Source of the DNA: Phytophthora quininea
Taxonomy: Eukaryota > Oomycota > Peronosporomycetes > Peronosporales > Peronosporaceae
Assembly (NCBI GenBank): GCA_011947345.1
Contig: JAAVTG010000581.1
Span: forward strand, 372,001-436,000
Length of the DNA stretch: 64,000 nucleotides
Reading direction: 5' to 3'
The notes beneath the pieces were generated by a model. It was not told where the DNA came from. It did no database searches and saw only the letters and a list, made by a program, of their open reading frames with translations. Positions 47,332 to 57,723 of the stretch are shown here, piece after piece; within the stretch, counting starts at the first letter, position 1, and every line of letters starts with the position of its first letter. The position numbers were made by a program, and so were the translations under genes.

Positions 47332-50300
47332 TTACGTGCTTGAGAGCATGCTGCGGTTCGTGTAGCGTCGGACGAGCGGAGAGCGCGGCACAGCGCCAGA
47401 GATGTCGTCGCTGGACATGGCGCGGTTGACGGAGCCTCGCGTTCTGGTGGTCGACGGGTGGTGGAAACTGCGCTGTCCTTCTGAGCCTCCTTCACTGAAA
47501 GTCGCACTCTCTCGAAGTCGAGGAAGCGAGTCGATCGGAGAACGAGCCCCGCGACCATTTGCTGCCCCGTTATCCCCACGCGAGAGTACCGACACTGAGA
47601 AGAAACGACGGCGGCCTTGGCCATGACGAGCGCCGCGGAAAATGTTGCCTGCCGAATTTCGTTCAGCAGGCGACAACTCCGCCGACGTGGCAGCGCGAGT
47701 CGCACGCGCCTGCGAGACACGAGCACTATCCAGCAGTCCCTCGTGGAAGTTATTGCCGTCCTGCTCTCGGTGGAAGGCCAGCGAGCCGCGACTCGCGTGG
47801 CGTTCGAAGATGGAGCGCGTCTTCTTGGCATCGCGCGCATACCTGTCTGTCGACATGAACGACTCGACCATGACACTTTCGGCGTCGTAGCTGAAGGCGC
47901 TGCCTCTCGTGACTGACGTTCGGCTGCCGAGACGCCCGATCAGCGGACGTGACGCCATGACAACGGCAGGAGCGACAGGTTTGTTCACGTCGCGCGCGCT
48001 CGCCACAGATCCAATCGGTACGCGACCGGCCTCGCCACCAGCCACATCCTCCGGGATCTTCTCGGCTGGTGGGAACGTAAGGAGCTGGTCTGCAATGTGG
48101 ATGAGCTTAAAGGCATTCACTTCCTGTGCCAAGTGCTTGTACGACGGGCGGAACATCCTCATGTAGCCCTTCCACATGAAGTCGCGCGACAAGGCTGCGA
48201 CGACAAGAAGCGGAGTCACCAGCCAGAAGGCGTCAATTCGGAACGTGTTGGTGAACACACCATTCCAATATGCAGAGCTGATTGACTTGCCGTGCGAGAT
48301 GAAGGCAGCCGTGCCGATCCAGAGCATGAAGGAGCCAATGTAGATGACAATGTGAATAGGCCACCACATTTGCTGGTGTAAGCACAGCTTCAGAGTCACC
48401 ACGATGAGCACAACCGTGAAGGCCGTACAGCCATAGACCCACATCGTAGGTGTGTCGCCCCCGTCACTAGATAGCGCATACCCCACACCACGCCGAAGCA
48501 AATGATCAGTGATTCCCAAATGCACGAAGTGATCCAGGCCCACACGACCTTGGTGTTGAACCTCGTGTTCTCCTGTCCAATGCGGTACAGCAGCGGATAG
48601 TTGTGCGCCAAGCACGCCGGCACATCCTGTTCAAATGTACTCACGAGGACGATGGGCAATGCTGTGAAGAGCAAATTGTAGCCCTGCAGTCCCCACTCGA
48701 GGAAAAACTTTTGGCCCGAGTAGCCCGTGTAGATCATGTACCAGAACTGCGTCAAGTTCAGGATGACGTTCTTGTAGAAGATGTATAGGATCAACTTGCC
48801 CATGCGCACGTAGTTCCAGCGTCCGTGGACAAGTAGCAGTCGAGATAGGAAACGGAACTGCGCAATGGCGTAGTCGGAAGAGTTTGCAGCCTGCATCCCT
48901 TCCTGACCGGAGATTCCTACGCCCACATGGGCCGACTGGATCATCGAGACGTCGTTCGCCCCGTCACCGATGGCAAGCGTACGGATCTCGGGGTTGTTGT
49001 CACGCACTAGTCGCACCAACTGCGCCTTCTGTGCAGGAGATACACGGCAAGCAATGACGGCCACACACCTCTCTGCCACTCGCAATAGCAATTCTGGACA
49101 CTCTTCCAATGCGAGCTCCAGTGTTTCGCCGTCGATAACCAACGCCAGGTCTTGGGGCGGCGCTTCTGCCATACTTTCAATCCGTGTAAGTCGCTTACGC
49201 TGATTCCCCAACGACACCGAGACCCGCGAGAACCGTGAGGCCCGCGGCTCTGACGTCGTGGATAATCCAGTTGCCGCAGCAGGAGTCGAAGAAGAAGTGT
49301 CCTCACTGTCCCCGTCCTTGCGGTCGTACGCTTCCAGCTCCTCCACGATGGCATCAAGGTCCGGGTGGGTGTCAGCTGAAATGACGACGCGCTCAATGTC
49401 CGAGGCAAGCAGACGACAGGCAAACCCAATGTTGATAGCCGTCTCCTCCTTATCGCCGGTGAGCATCCAGATCTTAATGGAAGCCTGGCGCAGCTTGTAG
49501 ATCGTATCGGGGACCTCGTTCTGCAAGCGGTCTTCGATAGCTGTAGCGCCCAAGATGTCCAGATTCTTTCAATTTCCTCCATCAGTCGGTCGATTTCGTT
49601 ATCCTCCCCATTGCGTCGCAGATCGATCTGGCGCATGTCATTAATCGCAGTTCGGTAGCGAATCACCCAGGCCTCGAAAAACTCTGGGTCGATGTCGGCC
49701 GATCCGATCACAAGCGTCCGTAGACCTTCCGAGGCGAACTTCTCCATGTGTTGCAGCGTCAAGTTGCGCACCTGAGTGACAGTTGGGTCACTTGTTGGTC
49801 TCAAGCGCTCGTACATGACGGTATCTGCTCCCTTGCAGAACAGCTTCAGTTCACCACGCGGACCCTTGAGAATCACCGACATGCGCTTACGCGTACTATT
49901 AAATTCAAGAACTTCCAGGATCTCATACGTGCCGACCGGGTGGTTAGCATTGGGTTGGTTGCACAGCATGTCTTCAGGATGATCCACACAGCAAAAGTGC
50001 TCGACCATTGCCTTGCCAGGCCCGCGAGCCACGAACTTATGCCCGAAGCATGCTGCGGCAGCAACAAGTGCTTGCTCGTCTGGAGACGATGCACTCAGAC
50101 GAAGGCTCGAGTCGGGGGCCTTTTCCGGCATGACAGTGTGGCACACTGCCAAATGCTCGAAGAAGTCGCCAATTGCTTTGGCCTGATTGCTGTTTTTCTG
50201 CCTTAATGCGTCAAACATTGTGTCATCCTGGTAGTTCACAAACGGAGCCTGAATCACACGATCTGTTGGGGGTTGTTGGAGTTCGGGGCACTCTGTGCAC

Positions 50301-51918
50301 CCGAATCCACACGGTCTTTCGTCATAGGGACGGCGTATCCACCGCCTGGAGTTACAGCGTAAAACGAGGACGTCGGAGCGGGTCCTTCTTCTTGCTGACG
50401 TCTCCTGGCGGCAATGCCCACCTCAGTCTCGCCCAGTCCGTATGCCACTCCATTGATGGAGCACTTTCGGAACTCCATGATGTTGCAGGTCAGAGTTCCT
50501 GTCTTGTCCGAAAAATGTAGTCGATCTGGCCGAGCTCCTCGTTCAGGGACATTGTTCGCACTTGGCATGGGGTGTCTGTTTCTTCGTGGTACATTTCCAG
50601 GTCGTTGTTCATGAAGTAAGACTGCATAAACTTCACCGACGTCATACTGACGTACAGCGACACGGGAATGAACGAGTTGAGCAGCAAGAAATAATACAGC
50701 ACCATCACGAAAAAGTTCCCCACCGGCGCCTTCACAGCCGTCGACCCTCCATCGTAGAGATACCACGCGCTTTCATGCGCATGCTTGCTCAGATAATGGG
50801 CATTCCAAACAGTAGACAAAATCGCTCCGGTCAAACAGAGCGCTACCATCAGCAAACAGATGTACAAAATCTGCTTGTTCAGACGCCTCTCCATGTTGCT
50901 CCACTTCATCGGCTCGGACGAGGACGCCATCATGATCTTGGTGTCCGGCCCAGTGTTCACCACAAGTCCGTAAATGTACTCTGTATTTCGAAGCGTGGAG
51001 CCACGTAGCACAATCGCATTGGCCGTGATCACCTCCTTCTTCCCTCCCTCCAACGTCATGGAGCCACTGAAGCGATGGATCGCGTTGTTTGGCACTTCAC
51101 ACACCACCTGCCCCTTCAACTCGGCAACCGCAGCGTCATTCAAAAGCTGCGTGTACGTCGACTCGATACCTTGACGGAGTTTCAGATTGGTCTCTCCGTC
51201 CAGCGATTTCGTCTCTACATAGCAAATGCCCGCGGGGTTCTGCGGGTCAGGTTCGTTGGCTCCAAGAATCACCAAATCTGCCGGCACGGGGTCTCTGTTG
51301 GCCACCTTGACGATGTCCCCCACCTGCAGCTGATGCCACTTGGACGGCTCGAACGTCTTGGTCTCCACCACGAACCGTTGACACGGCAAGTTGTTGGCAA
51401 TGTGGTCCGCTTTGTGGCGCTTGTAGTCTTCCAGACAGGCGAAGAACATGTCGATGAGCACAATGATCGACAGCGCCGGCAAGGATGCCGGGAAGCCCCC
51501 GTGTTGGAGATTGGCTTGATGGTCTGCATGACGGAGATGACTAGGAAGTAGGCGTTGGCCAGCTTGCTGAACTCGTAGAAGAGCAGTTTGGGCAGAAAGT
51601 TGTAGACTGTGAACCTGGACGTGATGACCAGGTTGCTGCAGTAGCCCAGGGCGTTGTTCTTCTCGGGGAGTTCAAGTGCACGTAGCGATAGAGGTCTTCT
51701 TCTTCTTCTGTTGCTGCTGGGACCTGGCTCTTGGACTCGAGCGTCTCTTTGATCCGTTCCATCTCATTGTCTGCGTGGGTGACGCTCTCCTCCACCACGG
51801 TGACGTCCACTTCGCTGCCCAGGATGCTGTCGGCGTCGATCTCGTCATGAAAGGGCGACGCCGCCGGCTGCAGCAGCGCGTAGGGCGCCGTGGGCGTGCT
51901 CTCGTGCTCGTCGGCCAT
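47332..51918 (-). CDS. P4-type ATPase (aminophospholipid flippase)
   Basis: It starts with [13 protein letters not shown] at 51918; seven frames join through single-base deletions into about 1,525 residues. Features in order: acidic N-terminus; TM1-2 ([20 protein letters not shown]); actuator motif SLDGETN near 51200; the P4 TM4 region ([13 protein letters not shown]) and NEELGQ; the phosphorylation motif DKTGTLT near 50500; nucleotide domain with [13 protein letters not shown]; hinge [11 protein letters not shown]; a C-terminal membrane block. A tail of more than 200 residues, rich in Ser and Arg, follows and may be regulatory. P4 pumps flip phosphatidylserine and phosphatidylethanolamine to the cytosolic leaflet and work with a CDC50 subunit, which is not in the window. 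Deletions lie at 51665-51668, 51496-51500, 50511-50515 (inside the phosphorylation motif), near 50255, near 49568 and near 48470. Confidence 0.9.
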
Positions 51919-52916
51919 GCCACGACAGCGCAACGGCCCTCCGACACCTAATTAGCGAGTGATTGGCGCAGTGTCCAGATGGCCCTCGACCGAATGCGTT
52001 GCGTTGTGCAGATTGATCGTCTGCAGCTATTTTATCTCGCTCCGGTTTTTGTAACTTTACTGGAAGGGGGATGCGCCATACTTTGAGCAAGATGTCGGTC
52101 GTTTACGGTACGGTTTGCTGGGATCGTCCCGTACTGCAGCTCGCGGTGGTCTCCGATGTCAGTACACGTGGCAAGCACCTCGGAACTGGGTGTGGTGTCT
52201 TGATATTGATGCGATTGATCAGCTATTTGCGGCGTTTAGAGTGCGGAGCGACCCGGTTGGCAACGGAAGGCACTGGGCCCAGATGCTTGTTTCCTGCCAT
52301 AATCAGGCTGCTATGTTACCGGCGCCCTCTCGCACTGGACATTGGGTGGCGAGTTTTCCATCAAGTTGTGCATCGAGTTGGCGCGGTTCCGGGAGCCTGT
52401 CCTAATGACCGCCGTTATCGCTGCCTGCGCGGATTGCAGTGTATGGACGGCCGAGCCAGCGGCGGGGCTTTCCAGCGGACGATCGGCAGGCAGTACTGAT
52501 CCGCACAGCCCGCGGTAAGCTGATTGTCGCCGATTTGCAGCAGATGGACACATTTGTGCTTGTAAAAACACTAGATTGGTGTCCCACGAGATTAACCACG
52601 CTAGCGCGACCGACGGGGGAAGTCCATAGTAAATCTCTATGACTCAATCGGGCACGGTAGCCAGCAAATTTTGCCGTTCAAAAGTGCTGTCTCAGAAAGG
52701 CCGATCTGCTAAAAGCTCTTGCGGAGTCCTGCCGCTGGAAGCCCCCAAGGTCGATCCAAGCCTAACGCACACGGAGCATTGAGCACTGCGTACCTGATCA
52801 CCACTAACGGAGGCCTTCCTCGTTTTAATGGCCTCGGAAAATCTCAGTCGAACGCCAGGAGTTTACTCCAAATCGGAAGATGGGCCAGAAGTTGTCGCTT
52901 CTTCAAAAAAATCACG
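51919..52916. other. Intergenic stretch, no gene seen
   Basis: About 1 kb between the flippase start and the first Crinkler-like gene. Several short frames exist but none resembles a family or its neighbours. Confidence 0.45.
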
Positions 52917-53734
52917 ATGCCAAGGAAGCGCAAAGCGACCGATGCCGCGCATGGGAGTCCTCTAGCCAAGCGCATCAAGCCTCCCCAAGACACGCGAACC
53001 CTCGTCTGTGCAGTCCGATGCATCTCCGGCCGCGTCTTCACCGTCACCATCAGCGCCGACGCCTCCATCCACGACCTCAAGCGAGAAATCTACTCGGAGA
53101 ACTCCTCGCAGCTCCAGTAGACCGACGCTACGATGCTGGATTTGTATCCCACACAGCAATCCCCAGGAGGCTGGGCTCGCCTCGATGAGAACGAGAGCTT
53201 GAAGGCTGTCGAGGAACTCCTGAACACCCCTCGCTTGCTGCCAACGAAGTGCATCGGCCACTACTTCCCTTCTGACATCCCTCCGTTTGACTCGGGGTGG
53301 TGCATGTCGTTGCAGAAATGCAGTCTACATCGCTGAGAACCAGTTTCTCCAGCCTGGGAACGTCGCCATTGCTGCCGGTGGTGGCTGTGCTGCCTAGCTC
53401 GCCATCGACAGCTCTCCCGTTCGCAACAGTGCGCGCAGACGAAGATGACTACGATAGGGACGAGCGTATTCGAGAAGCGCTTGGGCTGGTTGCAAAGTGG
53501 GCGATTTCGGACACGGACTTCTCGCAGAAGCACCCGTACCAAGACGCCAAGTGGCTGGAATATAGTACTGACGGCAAGGCACGTGTCTTCATCGGCGACA
53601 CGGTCACATGGTTAGATCTCTATGTGGCAAGCAATGCTGCTGCCATGATTGCTATCGATGGCGCAAGCATTTACATCGAAGGCTTCGAGGAATCGGCCGA
53701 CGGACTTACGCTGACCTTGTCAGTGGGGTCGTAA
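52917..53734 (+). pseudogene. Crinkler-header-like gene, copy 1, with in-frame TAG and a frame break
   Basis: It starts with MPRKRKATDAAHG, a Lys/Arg-rich segment that looks like a nuclear localisation signal. The next 110 residues resemble the ubiquitin-fold header of oomycete Crinkler (CRN) effectors: a TLVCAV first strand, an HDLKREI helix, an LDLYPTQ strand where CRNs have LQLFLAK, and a W-x-x-LDENE turn. An in-frame TAG at 53118-53120 interrupts it, where copy 3 has a sense codon. A G run at 53294-53297 is one base short. The 3' part (to 53734) carries a distinct module with DFSQKHPYQDAKWLEY and RVFIGDTVTWLDLYVA. No signal peptide is visible, which is common for CRNs with non-canonical secretion. 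The effector role is inferred from the header only. If the TAG is real this copy is dead. Confidence 0.55.
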
Positions 53735-54016
53735 GCGTTGTGACTTGAAAAACTGTGAGGATGCCACCTAAGTGCTGAAAGGCGTCTCGACCGCTACTTT
53801 CATGTACTCCAAGTCCAAGGAATTGCTCCAAACGAAGACGGAGATAAGCAACAGCTTTCGCTATAACAATCGTTGGCCAGAAGAACGAAAGATGCAAGAA
53901 GGCATGATTCCTGCGAGAGCATCGAGGACTCGGCCGGGACCAAACATGTGGACGCCATGTGAGGATTCCCGACACACCTGCGCGGGTCCGACTAGTACTA
54001 TTCGCCATTCTGCAAG

Positions 54017-54918
54017 ATGCCGACCAAGAGAGAAGCGGCCGCGCCGTCCTTGTCCTCCCTGACCAAGGTTAAGAAAGCCAAAGAAGCCGCCGAAGAAGAC
54101 ACACGCACGCTTGTCTGCGCCTTGCAAAGCCTGCCTGGCAAAACCACCACTGTCACCATTCGTGCCGACTTCCTGCTGCACAACCTCAAGTTCGACATCA
54201 AGCAGCAGCTCCTACAACGCACGGGCGCCTCTATCTCGGACGACATTGACGTCTACTCGACGCAACATTTCCCTGGAGGGTGGTCCCACCTCGACGAGAA
54301 CAACAACCCAACAGGAATTCCAGAGCTCTACTCCATCGTCCCTATGGACTGCACACATCGCACTGGCCACTATTTTCCAGCGGACATTCCTACTGCGGAC
54401 TCGGGCGTCGTGCACATTTTGGCGAAGGTGACGACGAGACTGTTAGTGACTAGCACTGCCAGAAGCCCGGTGACGAGTTTGCCCGACGACAAGCCCAGCC
54501 GCAAGGACGAGGACTCATCGGAGCAGTGGGAAGAGGAATTCGAGCGGTGCAATCGAGTCGAGTTCAAAAGGCGCTGGGGCTTGACGTGAACGGGTCAATC
54601 AAAGGGGCAGACTTCTCCCAGAGCCACCCGTACCAAGGAGCACAGTGGCTCAAGTACCAGCGCTGGTATAAAGGACGCTACTTGTGCGTGCTCATCGGCG
54701 ACAAGCCGACGTGGCGCGACCTGTACCTTGCCTGCAACGAGGCAATTGTGACGCTGGAAGGCCGGGTGGCATGTTGCTTCGTTGAGTGCTGCTGGCATCA
54801 AGACCACGTCAAGACTTCAAGAGGGTGCTGGAGACTCGAGTATCATTGCTCTTTTTCTTTGTTTCATGCAAGTGTTAGTTTGACTCGAGGCTTCATCGTT
54901 GCTACAGTAGTAACCTGA
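54017..54918 (+). CDS. Crinkler-header-like gene, copy 2
   Basis: The most complete of the three tandem copies. A basic start (MPTKREAAAPS) is followed by the header: TLVCAL strand, DVYSTQHFPGGW segment, a LDENNN turn, then RTGHYFPADIP. A HILAKV strand follows where CRNs have the HVLVxVP end of the header. An acidic linker (KDEDSSEQWEEEFE) comes next, then the C-terminal module shared with the other copies (DFSQSHPYQGAQWLKY, IGDKPTWRDLYLACNEA). A single-base shift near 54560-54575 splits the gene into two frames; no nonsense codon is seen before it. The last 40 codons diverge from copy 3, so the exact end is uncertain (stop at 54918 in the open frame). Nuclear or host-directed function is an inference from the header and basic N-terminus. 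Confidence 0.6.
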
Positions 54919-55024
54919 CTGACTGGTCAATTTTCCCCGAAGTTGAAGAGAAGTTGCCGTTGACGTGAGAGTGATGGTCCTGTTGCCGATCCAAGCTCTT
55001 CGCTGCCACTCCCGAACCTGCACG

Positions 55025-55669
55025 ATGCCGAACAAGCGAACAGCAGCCACCCCTCTCAAGAGAGGCCCGAAGCCCAAGCACACAACCACCCGTCGAGATC
55101 GAGGCGAACGCACTCTGGTGTGCGCTGTCAAAGGCCTCCCCGGTCGCATCTCCGTCGTCTCCATCCGCGCCGACGCCCCCATCGTCGCTCTCAAGAAGAA
55201 AATCTACGAAGCTAACACCACCGAATTTCAGGACATCACTGCCCCCATGCTGGGTCTCTTCAGCACCAAACTCTTCCCTAGTGGGGAATGGGCTCACCGC
55301 GACACTGTGAACAACATCCAGGAGCTGCCTATTAAAGCATTCCTGTTCAGCCCGCATATGCAGTCAGATATCGAGCGATGCTACCGCATGAAGGACGCTC
55401 TTGATCTGACGGTGACCTAGTCGATCCATGGCACCGACTTTTCCGAGCAACACAACTACCCTGGAGCTCAATGGCTCGAGTACGAGCACTACCCTGAAGA
55501 GGGCATCTCGCGGGTGTTCATCGGGGATAAGAAGACCTGGCGAGAGCTCTACGTGGCGTGCAACGAAGCCGTGATCATGGTGGAAGGAATGGTCGGAAGT
55601 CGGTTCGTCGAGAAGTTCTACAGAGCCCGCAACGCGAGCGATACGCTGCGGGTGCTGGTTGGGAGCTGA
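55025..55669 (+). pseudogene. Crinkler-header-like gene, copy 3, internally deleted and with in-frame TAG
   Basis: It starts with MPNKRTAATPLKRGPKPK, again Lys/Arg-rich and NLS-like. The header includes TLVCAVKGLPGRISV, IVALKKKIYEAN and a LGLFSTK strand, the closest of the three copies to the CRN LxLFLAK pattern. Compared with copy 2, the block containing RTGHYFPADIP and the HILAKV strand is missing. The sequence passes directly to a short helical stretch and the shared C-terminal module (GTDFSEQHNYPGAQWLEY, FIGDKKTWRELYVACNEA). A TAG at 55418-55420 interrupts an otherwise continuous 215-codon frame. The internal loss and the nonsense codon are not homopolymer effects, so this copy looks truly decayed, or is expressed as a short header-only protein. 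Confidence 0.55.
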
Positions 55670-55832
55670 GCAGGCGAAGCAGCAGCGCTGATGGATCGCT
55701 ATCGATTGTCTTTCTTGCAAAGTTTTCGGGTGATCGTGGAGAGCACCAGGTGTCGTTGCATGTTTTTGAGCTTATTAAACCGAGGGCACGATTGAGCATT
55801 ACCAGCTCTGCTCCTGCGTAGTTATCGATTCT

Positions 55833-56789
55833 CTACGCGATGAAAGACTCGTACTTGGCTGGGTTCCAGTCCGGAAAGAACTTCTCCACCGTCTCGGCCA
55901 CTTCCTGCTCGGTGCCAACGACTCCACGGCCGTCTTCGAACAGCGTGGTCAGGAACGCCACAAAGTTGGTGTTGTAGCTCTTCTTGTTCTCTTCGTAGTC
56001 GACGTGACGCACCTCAATCGTCTTGCCCAGCTTCTTCTCCACCAGGTCGCGGATTTGCAGGGGCGACAGTCGCTCGGCCTCGAATGGGAATCTGGCACCG
56101 TCCAGAGCGTTCTTGGGTGCGGTTGACAGCACATGAGCCACAAAGCGACCCGCGTCCTTGCGAGCCGTGATGCTGAATGCCGTCTCGCCCTTGCCCACCA
56201 CGTTCATGTAGCCCTCGTCGTAGTGGTAGTCCAGGAAACTACAACGCGAGAGTGAGAACTGTGTCAACAGATACCAACCACAGCAGCCAACCTACCCGGG
56301 CAAGAACTCGGCAAAGAGACCGGTGTTGAAAATGGTGAAGGGGATGTCCAGCTCAGTCAGCAGGTCCTGGATCACCTTCTTGAACGTGTTGGGACCCTCC
56401 GTCACTCGAACACCATATTCGGCAGGCACGAACAACTGAATGTTGGCCGTCTTGGCTGCGCGCACCACCGAAGTTTGGACGTCCATGTGGTACGGCGAGA
56501 CAGCGCTCACTCTGCAGCATTTGGTTAGTTTTCTATCCATACTAACAGCGATCAGAATATGCACAACGCACGCAACTTCGCTGCCCGTGAGAGCCTTCGT
56601 GAGCGATTCTTCGTCCTCGTACGACACTTGCACCAACTTGGCACCTCTCACCTTGAAACGTTGTAGTTCTGGTTTGTTCTCATCGCGAGTGAGGATCGTA
56701 ACGTGGCTGCCCTTCTTCAGCAGTTCGTCAGCGACGGTGCCGCCAATGCCGCCGGCTCCGACGATAGCGAACTGGGTGTAAACAGCCAT
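55833..56789 (-). CDS. NmrA-like / isoflavone-reductase-like NAD(P)-binding protein
   Basis: Three exons (56789-56572, 56511-56296, 56238-55833) give exactly 840 nt, 279 residues plus stop. The 60-nt intron at 56512-56571 has an ACTAAC branch site. The 57-nt intron at 56239-56295 contains an in-frame stop, so it must be spliced. The N-terminal Rossmann fold carries the dinucleotide motif VGAGGIGGTVADELL and a basic residue at the second strand end (LTRDENK), favouring NADP. VSAVSPYHMD and FVPAEYGVR are typical of the NmrA/PCBER branch, which includes redox sensors and reductases. The catalytic Lys of true isoflavone reductases cannot be assigned with confidence, so it may be a regulator instead of an enzyme. 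Coding frames are intact here. Confidence 0.88.
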
Positions 56790-57139
56790 GGTTGGGGGAT
56801 GAAGGCTTGCGTCTTGCAGAGGATTTTGAATCATGAACTGTGGAAGCGGAGCTTGCCATGACGTATTCGACTCCCGTAAGTATCATCGCTGAAATCTACA
56901 AGCCCGTACGGCAAACAATGATTAGCTTGTCAGCAAAAACACTCGGGTCCATTGGCCATGGTAGATAACGCAGACCTTGATGACATCGATCAGCGACTGC
57001 GTTCGGAGTTTCTTTGTAAAAATGGGGGTGTTGAAAAATACCAAGTTGAGTGAGGCTCGTAGACTCCTCGAAGAACAGCTCTAGACTGCTAAAGAAGTAT
57101 GGATTGAGTCACTACCGTACCAGGACGAAGACCTCCACC
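56790..57139. other. Stretch between NmrA-like gene and histone H4
   Basis: About 350 nt without a gene. It holds the promoter of the NmrA-like gene and the 3' flank of histone H4. No histone stem-loop was clearly recognised. Confidence 0.4.
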
Positions 57140-57568
<429 letters not shown>

Positions 57569-57723
57569 CTACCCGCAGTTTTTCCCGCCACAACCAAGTC
57601 TCGTACCGAACGATTTGAATCGAGAAACAGATGACTGAGCTCGGACAAGGGGGCTAAATTTTGCAGACCAGCTCGCTGCTTACGAAGCTCTCCAGCGAAC
57701 TGCTTACTGCCGTAGGAACGAGG

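Noticed and set aside
50500..50520. Programmed frameshifting in the P4-ATPase phosphorylation motif
   Set aside because: The shift sits in a short homopolymer, and the same kind of break occurs in unrelated genes across the window. An assembly error is simpler.
53118..53120. TAG recoding (read-through or special amino acid) in the Crinkler-like genes
   Set aside because: Only two decayed copies show it, at different positions. Other genes in the window use TAG as a normal stop, and no structured element was seen nearby.
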